Assembly: GCA_963205265.1 (NCBI GenBank)
Contig: CAUJJI010000129.1
Location: forward strand, 1-34,768
Direction of reading: 5' to 3'
Source of the DNA: Pseudomonadota bacterium
GTDB taxonomy: Bacteria > Pseudomonadota > Alphaproteobacteria > Sphingomonadales > Sphingomonadaceae
Length of the DNA stretch: 34,768 nucleotides
Part shown: in pieces, positions 7,600 to 16,333 of the stretch
How positions within the stretch are numbered: position 1 is the first letter of the stretch
How the letters are laid out: each line of letters begins with the position of its first letter
The notes under the pieces: model-generated
Seen by the model: only the letters and a program-made list of their open reading frames with translations
The model's database searches: none
Told to the model about the DNA's origin: nothing
Made by a program: the position numbers and the translations under genes

Positions 7600-8379
7600 T
7601 CAGGCGGACTGGGCGCGGTCGATGACGATGCCGGTTCCCGAAATGAAGCTTGCGCGGGGCGACGACAGGAACACCACCAGGTCGGCGACTTCCTCGGCGC
7701 GGCCGAAGCGGCCGGTGGTCATCCGCGCCTCGACCGCCTCGCGCGGGCCGAGGCCGGAATAGATCTCGCAGAAGGCGTCGGCCATGGCGGTCTCGATGAC
7801 GCCGGGATGGATCGAGTTGATGCGGATGTCGTGGCCAGCGCGCGCGACTTCCAGCGCCGCGCTTCGGGTATAGTGGGCGATGGCCGCCTTGCTGGCGCCG
7901 TAGGACGCCATGATCGAGGCGCCGGCAAGCGACGCTGCGGAAGATACGTTGACGATCGCCCCGTGGCCGCTGCGGCGCATGAAACCGAGCGCGGTGCGCA
8001 TGCCGAGCAGCGAGCCCTCGACGTTCACCGCAAAGATGCGGCGATAGGCCTCGGTCCCGGGATCGCCGACCCGGTCGGTGCCGACGATCCCGGCGCTGTT
8101 GACGAGGATGTCGAGCCGGTGCGCCTCGTCGGCGATCCACCGTTCGAGATCGCGCCATGCGGCATCGCTGGTCACGTCGAGCGCGCGTGCCGTGGCGCGA
8201 CCGCCGGCGGCGACGATGGCATCGGCCACGGCGCGGGCACCGGCTTGGTCGAGATCGGCGGCGATCACCTCCGCGCCGACCTCGGCCAGCGCCAGTGCCG
8301 AGGCACGGCCGATGCCCGAAGCCGCGCCGGTGACGACCGCGACTTGCCCGGACAGGTCGATCCAGCGACCGCCGCTCAT
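7600..8379 (-). CDS. Short-chain dehydrogenase/reductase (SDR)
   Basis: 259-aa classical SDR, an NAD(P)-dependent alcohol/ketone oxidoreductase. The cofactor loop is TGAASGIG (17-24), the structural motif NSAG (94-97, a variant of NNAG), the catalytic Ser is near 146-147, and YGASK supplies Y160 and K164. D42 after the second strand favours NAD over NADP. The ATG at 8379 overlaps the thiolase stop by ATGA, and it is the last gene of the synthetase/DUF35/thiolase operon. A 3-hydroxyacyl-CoA or ring-hydroxyl dehydrogenase role is inferred from this position; the substrate cannot be read from sequence. Confidence 0.92.
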   Translation of the reverse strand: MSGGRWIDLSGQVAVVTGAASGIGRASALALAEVGAEVIAADLDQAGARAVADAIVAAGGRATARALDVTSDAAWRDLERWIADEAHRLDILVNSAGIVGTDRVGDPGTEAYRRIFAVNVEGSLLGMRTALGFMRRSGHGAIVNVSSAASLAGASIMASYGASKAAIAHYTRSAALEVARAGHDIRINSIHPGVIETAMADAFCEIYSGLGPREAVEARMTTGRFGRAEEVADLVVFLSSPRASFISGTGIVIDRAQSA

Positions 8380-9512
8380 GCGTGCTCCAGGATATGGATG
8401 CCGGCCGCAGCGCCGAAGCCGAGGACGTGGGCGAGCCCGATCCGCGCATCCCGGACCTGCCGGGCACCGACTTCGCCGCGCAGCTGCTCGACGATCTCGA
8501 CCATGTTGGCGACGCCGGTCGCGCCGATCGGATGGCCCTTGGACAGCAGGCCGCCCGATACGTTGACCGGGATGCGCCCGCCCAGCCGGGTGGCTCCGCT
8601 GTCGATCAGCGAACCGCCCTCGCCCTCGGCGCAGAGGCCCAGGTTCTCGTAGTGGAGGATTTCGGCGACCGCGAAGCAATCGTGCAGTTCGACGATGTCG
8701 AGGTCCTGCGGCGACAGGCCCGCCATCTCGTAGGCCTGGGCGGCGGCGAGCCGGGTGACCGAGTTGGGATCGAACATCATCGGATTGCGCGGCTCGTAGG
8801 GATCGGACGTCAGGATCGATGCGCGGATGCGGACGGCGCGGCTCATCCCCAGTTCGCGCGCCTTTTTCTCCGAGACCAGGACCAGCGCCGCGGCGCCGTC
8901 GACATTGGCCGAGCACATCAGCTTGGTCAGCGGCCAGGCGATCATCTCGCTTGCCAGGACGTCTTCGAGCGGGGTCTCGCTGCGGTAGGCCGCCTTGGGA
9001 TTCATCGTCGCGTGGAAATGGTTCTTCACTGCGATCTCGGCGAACTGCTCGATCGTGGTGCCGTATTTCTGGGCGTGGACCATGCCGGCCTCGGCGAACA
9101 CTGCCGGCATCGATTCGGAGCCGAACAGGCCTTCGGGCGGCGGCCCCTCGAAAGGCGCGCCGCCGAGCATCCCGCGCGGGTTCTTTTCCGCGCCGACGGC
9201 GACAACCATGTCGTAGATCCCGGCCTTGATCGCCACCCAGGCCTCGCGCACCGCGGTCGCGCCCGAAGCGCAGGCGTTCGAGACGTTGATGCAGGGCACT
9301 CCGGTCTGGCCGATCTCCTTGAGGATCTTCTGCCCGAGCATCGACTGGGCGTTGAAGCACGACGAGGCATAGACCGCGCCGATGTCGCGGATCGAGAGCC
9401 CTGCATCGTCGAGCGCGCCGAGCACCGCCTGCGCGCCGAGCTGGAAATAGCTGCGGTCGTTGTAGCGGCCGAAGGGGATCATGTCGGCGCCCTGGATGTA
9501 GACGTCGCCCAT
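8376..9512 (-). CDS. SCPx-type thiolase (lipid-transfer-protein thiolase family)
   Basis: 378-aa thiolase of the SCP-x/Ltp group, lacking a sterol-carrier domain. The nucleophile is C81 in SNACASG. Near the C-terminus are HDCFAVAE and SGGLLSKGHPIGATG, which supply the two catalytic His positions, so the full thiolase set is present. It would cleave a 3-oxoacyl-CoA or, with its DUF35 partner, perform a retro-aldol cleavage as Ltp2 does in steroid side-chain degradation. The upstream DUF35 gene ends at TGATG, overlapping the start by one base, which supports a complex. The retained Cys and His residues argue for thiolysis over aldol cleavage, but this is not decisive. Confidence 0.92.
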   Translation of the reverse strand: MGDVYIQGADMIPFGRYNDRSYFQLGAQAVLGALDDAGLSIRDIGAVYASSCFNAQSMLGQKILKEIGQTGVPCINVSNACASGATAVREAWVAIKAGIYDMVVAVGAEKNPRGMLGGAPFEGPPPEGLFGSESMPAVFAEAGMVHAQKYGTTIEQFAEIAVKNHFHATMNPKAAYRSETPLEDVLASEMIAWPLTKLMCSANVDGAAALVLVSEKKARELGMSRAVRIRASILTSDPYEPRNPMMFDPNSVTRLAAAQAYEMAGLSPQDLDIVELHDCFAVAEILHYENLGLCAEGEGGSLIDSGATRLGGRIPVNVSGGLLSKGHPIGATGVANMVEIVEQLRGEVGARQVRDARIGLAHVLGFGAAAGIHILEHA

Positions 9513-9922
9513 CAGGCCTCTCCTGCGACTGTGAAGTGGAAGCCGATCCACGGTGCGCCGTCCTTGTCGGTGCCGCCGCCGGCGTCGTCGTAGACCAGGC
9601 GCAGCGGCAGGCTCTGGCGCAGCTGCGCGGGTTCGACGCCGACGACCGTGCCTTTCAGAGTCAGCCCGCCGTCGAGATCGACCACGGCCGAAACGAAGGG
9701 CACGGCGATGCCGGGATAGCTGCGCTGGACCACGGTCCAGGTCCACAGCCGCCCGGTTTCCGGCGACTTGAACGGTGCCGGAGGGGTGCGGTCGGCGCAG
9801 GCGCGGCATGCCATCGTCGGTTCGGGCACGACCGCGCCGCATGCGCCGCAGCGATAGCCCTGGAGGAACGGCTTGCCCGACCCGTCGACACGGATCGAAC
9901 GGTGCCCCGGCCTGGGAGCCAT
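9512..9922 (-). CDS. DUF35 zinc-ribbon/OB-fold protein, thiolase partner
   Basis: 136 aa. A rubredoxin-like zinc ribbon has C25, C28, C39 and C42 (CGACG and CRAC); the rest is an OB-fold ending WIGFHFTVAGEA. DUF35 proteins form complexes with SCPx-type thiolases and Ltp2-type aldolases (for example the ChsH2 C-terminal domain with Ltp2) and help bind acyl-CoA. It sits directly before the thiolase with a 1-bp overlap. The ATG at 9922 has AGGA 6-7 bp upstream. A GTG at 9940, overlapping the synthetase stop as GTGA, would add six residues and is possible. Confidence 0.9.
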   Translation of the reverse strand: MAPRPGHRSIRVDGSGKPFLQGYRCGACGAVVPEPTMACRACADRTPPAPFKSPETGRLWTWTVVQRSYPGIAVPFVSAVVDLDGGLTLKGTVVGVEPAQLRQSLPLRLVYDDAGGGTDKDGAPWIGFHFTVAGEA

Positions 9923-9936
9923 GGTATGTCCTGCCG

Positions 9937-11688
9937 TCACGCCTGCTCTCCCGCATTCCTGCCCTGCGTCTCGCCGCGGACCGCTTTCAGGAACTTGCCG
10001 CGATCGACCTTGCCGGAAGCCGTGCGCGGCAGCGGCAGGTGAGTGAGGTCGACTTCGCGCGGGACCTTGTAGAGGGCAAGGTGCTGCCGGCAGAAGGCCT
10101 TGACCGCCTCGTCGCCGAGCGAGGCCCCGGCATCGAGCACCACCCGCGCCGCAAGCCGCTCGCCAAGGCGCGCATCGGGCATGCCGTAGGCGATCGCCTC
10201 GCGCACGCCGGGCATCGCCATCAGCACGCGCTCGACTTCGGCGCAGTAGATGTTCTCCCCGCCGGAGATCACCATGTTCTTCTTGCGATCGACGATGGTG
10301 TAGATGCCGAGCTCGTTGACCGTGGCGATGTCGCCCGAATCGAGCCAGCCGTCCTGCAGCGCCTCGGCGGTCGCCTGCGGGTCGCCGACATATTCGTTCA
10401 TCAGCATCGGGCTCGACACCCACAGCTCTCCCGGCTCGCCGATCGCGGCTTCGGTCCCGTCCTCGCGGCGCAGTTGCAGCCGCACGGTCGGTGCCGGCCA
10501 GCCGCAGGATGCCGGATGCTCGAGATAGACGTTGCCGCTGATCCCGCAGGTCCATGCCGTCGCCTCGGTCTGGCCGTAGCCGTTGGCGAGCTGGCAATGG
10601 GGCATGCGCTGCTTGATCTCCTCGACCAGCTGCAGGTTCAGCGGCGCCGCGCCGTTGACCATGTAGCGGACATTGGCGAGCAACTCCCCGGTGGCGCGCG
10701 GGCTGCGGAACATGTCGAACAGCATCGCCGGCACGAACGACAGGCGAGTCATGCCAACGTTCTCGATCATGTCGAAGGCGATGTCGGCGTTCCACTTGCC
10801 CATGATGTGGATGGTCGTGCCAAGGCTCAGCGCGCGCAAGGTCGGCATGATGCCCGCGAGGTGGAACATCGGGCCGAGGATCACCGCCGGCGTCGCCATC
10901 GCCCGCTGCTGCGGGGGCAGCGTCTCGCCGTTCTCCTCCTCGTAGCGCATGTCCTGGACGGTGCCGATCAGCGTCGCCACCGTGACCGAGTGAGTCAGCG
11001 CCCCGTGCGAGAGCAGCGCTCCCTTGGGAAAGCCGGTAGTGCCGGAAGTGAACAGGATGATCGCGCCCGCTTCCGGCGGCATGTCCTCGGCCGTGAATGC
11101 CAGCCCATCCACGGGCGCCGACAGCGCGTCGAAATCGGCGTCGCGGCCGGGGCGCAGCGGATGCGACGGCGCACCGACGACGATGCGCGGCCAGGCCGGA
11201 TCGGGACGCTCGGCCGCGATCACCGCGTCGCGTTCGGCATCGAGAATGGCCAGCGTGCAGCCGGCCTGGTCGATCGCGCGCAGCATCTCTTCCGCGACGC
11301 CGCGGCTGTTGACCAGCGCCGCCTGCCCGCCCAGCGCCGTGACCGCGATCAGCGCAAGGATCCATTCGGGCCGGTTGGCGGTGACAACCGCGACTCTGGT
11401 CCCGCGCCCGACCCCGAACCGGTCGCGCAGCTGTGCCGCAAGCGCGGCAGCCCGCGCGAAGCCTTCGCCATAGGTGATGCGGACATCGCCGGCGACGATC
11501 ATCTCGCGGTCGGCATGGGCCAGGGCCCGGCGATAGAGCGCGGCGAGATTGCGCGGCTCGCCCTTGAACACCTCGTGCCGGTGGCCGCCGATCTCGACGG
11601 TTTCGAGCTCCCACGCCTTGCCCGGGCCGAGCACGCGCTCGACCATGGGATCGCGTATCTCCTCGCGCCAGGCGCTCGCTGCAGACAT
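9937..11688 (-). CDS. Acyl-CoA synthetase (AMP-forming, ANL superfamily)
   Basis: 583-aa adenylate-forming ligase that would activate a carboxylic acid to its CoA thioester with ATP. The P-loop FTSGTTGFPKG spans 213-223, the A5 motif is NGYGQTEA, the A7/A8 region reads GWLDSGDI and DRKKNMVISGGENIY, and the C-terminal catalytic Lys is in TASGKVDRG. The length is normal for FadD/steroid-CoA ligase-type enzymes. It is the first gene of the minus-strand operon with DUF35, thiolase and SDR, so it probably feeds that pathway. The ATG at 11688 has GGGAGCGAG upstream. The chain length or ring nature of the substrate is not visible. Confidence 0.93.
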   Translation of the reverse strand: MSAASAWREEIRDPMVERVLGPGKAWELETVEIGGHRHEVFKGEPRNLAALYRRALAHADREMIVAGDVRITYGEGFARAAALAAQLRDRFGVGRGTRVAVVTANRPEWILALIAVTALGGQAALVNSRGVAEEMLRAIDQAGCTLAILDAERDAVIAAERPDPAWPRIVVGAPSHPLRPGRDADFDALSAPVDGLAFTAEDMPPEAGAIILFTSGTTGFPKGALLSHGALTHSVTVATLIGTVQDMRYEEENGETLPPQQRAMATPAVILGPMFHLAGIMPTLRALSLGTTIHIMGKWNADIAFDMIENVGMTRLSFVPAMLFDMFRSPRATGELLANVRYMVNGAAPLNLQLVEEIKQRMPHCQLANGYGQTEATAWTCGISGNVYLEHPASCGWPAPTVRLQLRREDGTEAAIGEPGELWVSSPMLMNEYVGDPQATAEALQDGWLDSGDIATVNELGIYTIVDRKKNMVISGGENIYCAEVERVLMAMPGVREAIAYGMPDARLGERLAARVVLDAGASLGDEAVKAFCRQHLALYKVPREVDLTHLPLPRTASGKVDRGKFLKAVRGETQGRNAGEQA

Positions 11689-11932
11689 GGGCTATGCTCG
11701 CTCCCGGAACAATGATTCTCACGTGCAGCAATACCTGCCGGCAAGGGGTTAGGAAAGGCGCCATTCCGTTCGGCCGGCCTGCCGCTCGCCCGCATGCGCA
11801 TCGGGATGATCGGCCGGCTTGCAACAGCTCGCGGGGATCGTGGGCGCGATGGCGGTGGCGGGCAGGCCTTCGCCGCCTTGCCCTGCGCGGCGATTTCGCG
11901 TTGATCCCGTGACCGGAAGCGGAGACTCGGCC

Positions 11933-12772
11933 ATGGGCGAATATACGGGCAAGTCGGCAGTGGTCACCGGGGCCGGATCGGGGCTTGGCGCGGCGATGGC
12001 CGCGCTGTTCGCCGGCGCCGGCGCCCGGGTAGCGCTGCTCGACATCGATGGCGACCGTGCCGAGGTGCAGGCGGCGGAACTGCGGGCGCGCGGTGCCGAG
12101 GCCTTCGCCATGCGCGTCGACGTCGCCGACCGGGCCTCGGTCGCGGCGGCGGCGCGGGCGGTGCAGGACCGGTTCGGCGGCTGCGACGTGCTCTGCGCCA
12201 ATGTCGGCGTCCAGCAGTTCGGCGCGATCGACAGGCTCACCGATCAGGACTGGCAATGGGTCATGGGCGTGAATTTCCACGGCGTGGTCAACACCGTGGA
12301 CGCCTTCCTGCCCCTGCTGCGCGCGCGTGACGGCCGGCGGCACGTGGTCCTGACCGCGTCGGCCAGCTTCTTCCAGTTCGGCATCCGCATGGCGGCCTAT
12401 GTCGCCTCGAAGTTCGCGGTCGTCGGCTACGGCGAAGTCCTGCGGCAGGAACTGGCGCCCGAAGGCATCAACGTGGCGATGCTGTTCCCCGCCGGCATGG
12501 CGACTCGCCATATCGAGAGCAGCATAGCCGCGCGGCCGAGCGAACTGGGTGAATCGCGCTTCGACTACGAGGACGTCAAGGCGATGATGGCAGGCGCGGA
12601 GATCGATGCCGCAGCGCATGTCGCCACGGCGGAGCACGCGGTGCGCAACCTGCTTGCCGAACTCGCGGCGGGTTCGGCCTATATCATCACCCACGGCAAT
12701 TACCGCCACCAGGTCGAGGCGCAGCAGCAGGCCGTGCTGGCAGCGTTCGACCGGCTGGCGGCCAATCCCTGA
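11933..12772 (+). CDS. Short-chain dehydrogenase/reductase (SDR)
   Basis: 279-aa SDR with TGAGSGLG (12-19), D37/D39 at the cofactor-specificity position (NAD-type), a CANVG variant (88-92) in place of NNAG, and catalytic Y156 and K160 in YVASK, with Ser in TASAS (141-145). It would oxidise a secondary alcohol or reduce a ketone. It is transcribed divergently from the synthetase operon across a 244-bp gap and ends 47 bp from the convergent cyclase gene. The ATG at 11933 has a GCGGAGA ribosome site; an upstream in-frame extension lacks homology to SDRs and is rejected. Confidence 0.9.
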   Translation: MGEYTGKSAVVTGAGSGLGAAMAALFAGAGARVALLDIDGDRAEVQAAELRARGAEAFAMRVDVADRASVAAAARAVQDRFGGCDVLCANVGVQQFGAIDRLTDQDWQWVMGVNFHGVVNTVDAFLPLLRARDGRRHVVLTASASFFQFGIRMAAYVASKFAVVGYGEVLRQELAPEGINVAMLFPAGMATRHIESSIAARPSELGESRFDYEDVKAMMAGAEIDAAAHVATAEHAVRNLLAELAAGSAYIITHGNYRHQVEAQQQAVLAAFDRLAANP

Positions 12773-12778
12773 ACCCGT

Positions 12779-12799
12779 CGCCGCGCAGCTGGAGCGGCG
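12779..12799. terminator. Possible bidirectional terminator hairpin
   Basis: CGCCGC (12779-12784) pairs with GCGGCG (12794-12799) across a 9-nt loop, in the 47-bp gap between two convergent genes. There is no T-run, so intrinsic termination is uncertain. Confidence 0.3.
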
Positions 12800-12819
12800 G
12801 TCACGGCACGGGCGGAGCG

Positions 12820-13887
12820 TCAGACCGTCCCGACCCCCGTCACCGGCGAGCCGACCGCGCCCGGCAGCCGCAGCGGCGGCGCGGTGAACAGGAAGCGCGA
12901 ACGGCCATGCGCGCGCAGCCAGTCGGCAAGCTCGCTGAGCAGGAAGAATTCGCCGAGCGGAATGCCGAGCTTGAACAGGCACAGGTTGTGCAGCGGCACG
13001 CGGATGCCGTCGGGCGTCGCGCGCTCGAAATCGGGCGAGACCTCGACCGCTTCATTGTCTGCCACCAGCGCCGCGCAGCCGCTGTCGGCGACCCATTGCA
13101 GCAGGCGGTCGTCGAAGCCGTCGAGCCCGGCACACTGGTGGGGATCGAGCACGATCGACGGATCGGCATATTGCGCCAGCAGCGCCCGGTCGAAGCCGGT
13201 GCGCAGGCACAGCACGTCGCCGGGCTCGACCACGACCTTGTCGGCTTCGAGAATGCGCATCAGCCGGTCGTAGCCGACCGCCACGCGGCCCGGACCGACA
13301 TGGGCGGCAAGGTCGATCATCACGCCGCGCGCCTGCAGCCCGGTTTCCGCCAGGCGCTCTATGCCCAGCGCCAGCGCGCCGTAAGGGCCGGGCTGCTCGG
13401 CGCGATCGTGCAGGTAGTCGTAAGGGCCGCGCACGTCCCGGTTGGCGCGAAACCCGTTGTAGTAAGTGATATCCTCGCCCCCTGCGCCGTCGTCGTGGAG
13501 GCAGCCCATGTGGCAGAGCGCATCCCATTGCGTGGAATATTGCAGCGACAGCGTCACCCGGTCGTCGCAGACCACCTCCTTCATGCCGGGGAAGGCGCGC
13601 GCATAGGGATAGTTCGCGACCGGGTCCTCGCCACGCATCGACCAGGCGTGGGCTGGCGGAAAGCGGCGCGGGTTGAACTGCTGGCGCGGGCAATCGAGCG
13701 GCAGCGAGAGGCAGAAGGCCAGCCCCTCGCGCACTTCGGCAGCGGCGGCGCGGCGGCGCTCGGGCGTGATCAGGTTGAGCCGGCCGATCTGGTCGTCCGG
13801 GCCGAAATCGCCCCAGTTGGCGCCGGGCGGCCGGCTGCGCCAGCGTCCGCCGCCCGGTTCGCCCGCCTTGCTCTCCGCCTTGCCCAT
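12820..13887 (-). CDS. Cyclase/kynurenine-formamidase-like metal hydrolase
   Basis: 355 aa, putative cyclase family (PF04199-type; relatives include kynurenine formamidase and isatin hydrolase). The metal motif usually written HxGTHxDxPxH appears as STQWDALCHMG (118-128): D122 and H126 are kept while the preceding His is Q120, as in the longer subfamily found in catabolic clusters. It would hydrolyse a ring amide, lactone or cyclic diketone. The ATG at 13887 has AGGAG 6 bp upstream; the longer frame to 13968 is not supported. It is divergent from the small ferredoxin-fold gene across 182 bp that contain a 14-bp perfect palindrome. Family firm; substrate unknown. Confidence 0.87.
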   Translation of the reverse strand: MGKAESKAGEPGGGRWRSRPPGANWGDFGPDDQIGRLNLITPERRRAAAAEVREGLAFCLSLPLDCPRQQFNPRRFPPAHAWSMRGEDPVANYPYARAFPGMKEVVCDDRVTLSLQYSTQWDALCHMGCLHDDGAGGEDITYYNGFRANRDVRGPYDYLHDRAEQPGPYGALALGIERLAETGLQARGVMIDLAAHVGPGRVAVGYDRLMRILEADKVVVEPGDVLCLRTGFDRALLAQYADPSIVLDPHQCAGLDGFDDRLLQWVADSGCAALVADNEAVEVSPDFERATPDGIRVPLHNLCLFKLGIPLGEFFLLSELADWLRAHGRSRFLFTAPPLRLPGAVGSPVTGVGTV

Positions 13888-13966
13888 CGCGATCTCCTGT
13901 CGTGCCGCAGCGCCCTGGGCGACGGTTCTGGGCACATTGCGGCGGCCCGGCAAGGGCGAACGCACC

Positions 13967-13980
13967 ATCGTCGCGACGAT
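13967..13980. promoter_or_regulatory. Perfect 14-bp palindrome, candidate operator
   Basis: ATCGTCGCGACGAT is a perfect inverted repeat in the 182-bp divergent region between the cyclase gene (start 13887) and the small ferredoxin-fold gene (start 14070). Its central placement suits a dimeric repressor controlling both directions. No regulator gene is adjacent. Confidence 0.4.
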
Positions 13981-14069
13981 CTGTCGGCCACGAGCTTGGC
14001 GGCGATCCGCACGGCGCCTAGTGTCCGCCGCCGGCGACGCGATCGCCCGCCCGTTACCGGAGGACAGCC

Positions 14070-14417
14070 ATGGCTCGTTTCACCTATACCATCCTCTCCA
14101 GCGCGGTGCCGGGGCGCGAGGAGGAGTTCGTGAGCTGGTACCGCGATCGCCACCTCGCCGACGTGCTGCGCATGCCGGGCGTGGTCAGCGGCAAGCTGTT
14201 CTCCCTCGACTTCCAGCGCGTCTACGAACTCGACGCCCCGCAGTGGACCCTGATGACGATCTACGAACTGGAAGGCGACGATCCCGACGCGATCATTGCC
14301 GCCATCCGCGGCGCTTCGGGTTCGGAAGCCATGCCGTCGACCGAAGCGCTGACCAAGGCGGGCATGATCCAGGCCGCCGGCCACCTGATCGCCTCGGCCG
14401 ACGGCGCGGCGACCTGA
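14070..14417 (+). CDS. Small ferredoxin-fold (EthD/dimeric alpha-beta barrel-like) protein
   Basis: 115 aa. The beta-strand FTYTILSSAV, the helix REEEFVSWYRDRHLADVL and the strand VVSGKLFSLD match the pattern of EthD/ABM-type dimeric alpha+beta barrels, which are often small accessory or ring-modifying enzymes in polyketide and xenobiotic pathways. The helix carries a WYxxxH arrangement (W23, Y24, H28) common in the family. GGAGG lies 6 bp before the ATG. The epoxide hydrolase gene follows 21 bp later, so they are co-transcribed. The assignment rests on pattern, not on a diagnostic motif; the function is not known. Confidence 0.75.
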   Translation: MARFTYTILSSAVPGREEEFVSWYRDRHLADVLRMPGVVSGKLFSLDFQRVYELDAPQWTLMTIYELEGDDPDAIIAAIRGASGSEAMPSTEALTKAGMIQAAGHLIASADGAAT

Positions 14418-14438
14418 TCGACGGAAGGACACCGCACG

Positions 14439-15542
14439 ATGAAGCAAGCGTTCCGGCTCTCCGTCCCGCAGGCCCGGCTCGACTGGATCGCGCGGCGCGT
14501 TGCCGATGCGGTGATCGGCTATGCCCCCGATGACGACACGGATTGGAAATACGGCACCGACGCCCGCTACCTGGCGGAATTCCGCGATCACTGGCGCGAC
14601 CGCTACGACTGGGATGCCGCCCAGGCCGCCTTCAATGCCTTCCCGCAGTACCTGGCGACGATCGAGGGCATCCCGATCCATTTCTACCATGTCCCGGCAA
14701 CCAGCGGAGGTCCGGGCTATCCGCTGATCCTCAGCCACGGCTGGCCGGGCTCGGTGCTCGAATTCCTCGAAGCGATCCCGCTGCTCGCGGCGCGCGGCTA
14801 CGACGTGGTAGTCCCGTCGCTGCCCGGCTACGGCTTTTCCGGCCGGCCGCCGCGCCCGATCGGCGCCTCGGACATTGCCCGGATGTGGCGCACGCTGATG
14901 GTCGATGTGCTCGGCTATCGACGCTTCGGCGCGCAAGGCGGCGACTGGGGCGCTTCGGTGACGACCGCACTGGCACGCGAGCACGGCGACGTCGTCGGCG
15001 CTTTCCATCTCAACTACCTTGCCCATTCGCCGCGCGGCGAGATGCTGCCCGAAGAGGCCGAATGGCTGCGGCAATCGCGCCGGCGCTTCCGCGAGGTCGG
15101 CTCCTATTCGCAGCAGATGACCTTTCGCCCGCAGACGCTGGGCCTGGCGCTGTCGGACACCCCGGTCGGCTTCGCCTCGTGGGTGCTGGAAAAGTATCGC
15201 GCCTGGTCGGACAACGACGGCGACATCGAAACCGCGTTCACCAAGGACCAGCTCATCACCAGCGTGATGACCTACCTGGTCGGCGACAACGTCCAGGCCT
15301 CGATGTGGCTCTATGCCAGCATGGTGCAGGCGCGGCCGAGCGAGTTCGCCGGGCGCATCGCCGCGCCCTTCGGGCTTGCGGTATTCCCGCGCGAGACCCA
15401 GCCGCCGCCGCGGGCGGCAGTCGAATCGCGGTTCAACATCGTCCATTGGCAGGCCATGCCCAAAGGCGGTCACTTCGCGGCCTGGGAGGAACCCGAACTG
15501 TTCGCCGGCGAAGTCGCGGGCTTCTTCGACCGCTGGCGCTGA
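14439..15542 (+). CDS. Epoxide hydrolase (alpha/beta hydrolase with EHN domain)
   Basis: 367 aa. The N-terminal epoxide-hydrolase domain (about 1-95) is followed by the alpha/beta hydrolase core: oxyanion loop HGWPGS (100-105), GYGFSG (130-135), nucleophile D169 in GGDWG, and catalytic H345 in GGHFAAWEEPELF. These are the features of microsomal-type epoxide hydrolases related to juvenile-hormone epoxide hydrolase. It would open an epoxide, perhaps one made by a P450 of this cluster, to a diol. No signal peptide or membrane anchor is seen. GGAAGGA precedes the ATG. It forms a unit with the small upstream gene. Confidence 0.93.
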   Translation: MKQAFRLSVPQARLDWIARRVADAVIGYAPDDDTDWKYGTDARYLAEFRDHWRDRYDWDAAQAAFNAFPQYLATIEGIPIHFYHVPATSGGPGYPLILSHGWPGSVLEFLEAIPLLAARGYDVVVPSLPGYGFSGRPPRPIGASDIARMWRTLMVDVLGYRRFGAQGGDWGASVTTALAREHGDVVGAFHLNYLAHSPRGEMLPEEAEWLRQSRRRFREVGSYSQQMTFRPQTLGLALSDTPVGFASWVLEKYRAWSDNDGDIETAFTKDQLITSVMTYLVGDNVQASMWLYASMVQARPSEFAGRIAAPFGLAVFPRETQPPPRAAVESRFNIVHWQAMPKGGHFAAWEEPELFAGEVAGFFDRWR

Positions 15543-15702
15543 CCGCATGCGACCGGGTGAACCGGATTGCGCCTGTTGCATTCACTGGGTACCGACATGG
15601 GCTGCCGAAGGCTTGCGGCAGCGGCGACCGAGCGCGGCGGCCGGGGATCGTCATGCGCGTCCTCGCATGCAGCCGGCGCCGGCAGGGCAAAGGAGACTGG
15701 AC

Positions 15703-16221
15703 ATGGCCGATCGTGACGAAACCGCCGCCGCGGAGTTCCGCATCTTCCGCGCCAAGGATGCGCCGTCGCTGATGGAATCCGGGTGCATGACGGTGGAACC
15801 CTACACCCCCGTCCAGCGCGAAGGCATGGACAAGGTCCTGGCCGCCGGCTTCCTCGAGGGAGACGAGGTTCGCGTCCTGGTCGACCTGCCGGGTTTCAGC
15901 CTGACCCATGTCTGGTTCAAGCCCGGCTATCCGCTGCCCTTGCACAGCCACGATGCCGACTGCCTCTATTACGTCATCGCCGGATCGATCCGGCTGGGCA
16001 CCGAGGACTTGGGTCCGCGCGACAGCTTCTTCGTTCCGGCAAACGTGCCCTATGCCTACAGGCCGGGGCCCGAGGGCGTCGAATTGCTGGAGTTCCGGCA
16101 GCAGGGAAAGTTCAATTTCGTCAACCTCGCGAAGGGGGCGGAGTTCTGGGACAAGGCCGCGGCGCAGGTCACGGCGCATCGCGAAGGCTGGAAGACGGCG
16201 GAACCGCCCCGGCTCAACTGA
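15703..16221 (+). CDS. Cupin-domain protein
   Basis: 172 aa, one cupin barrel. The first metal-binding half is HSHDADCLYYVIAGS (H81, H83, and C87 where Glu is common). The second half ends VPANVPYAYRPG, with Y117 at the usual third His position, so metal binding is altered or absent. It may be an isomerase, dioxygenase-like or binding protein of the pathway. The ATG at 15703 has AGGAG at 15691; upstream in-frame sequence is a shadow of the epoxide hydrolase gene. A 160-bp gap before it contains GTTGCATTC (15575-15583). The enoyl-CoA hydratase gene follows on the same strand. Confidence 0.85.
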   Translation: MADRDETAAAEFRIFRAKDAPSLMESGCMTVEPYTPVQREGMDKVLAAGFLEGDEVRVLVDLPGFSLTHVWFKPGYPLPLHSHDADCLYYVIAGSIRLGTEDLGPRDSFFVPANVPYAYRPGPEGVELLEFRQQGKFNFVNLAKGAEFWDKAAAQVTAHREGWKTAEPPRLN

Positions 16222-16333
16222 CCGCGAGGGTGGCAAGCGGCCCTGCGCGCCTGGCCGAGGCCATGCAGCCGATCCTTGTACGGGGGCGGAATCCGTTGCA
16301 TGGCACAATGAACCACAGCGAAGGCATTATCCC

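Noticed and set aside
9512..12982. 1156-codon minus-strand open frame spanning several genes
   Set aside because: Only its last 136 codons (the DUF35 protein) are real; the rest is an out-of-frame shadow of the synthetase and SDR genes in GC-rich DNA.
14070..14417. Ferredoxin gene next to the epoxide hydrolase
   Set aside because: The fold is ferredoxin-like only in topology; there are no cluster cysteines.
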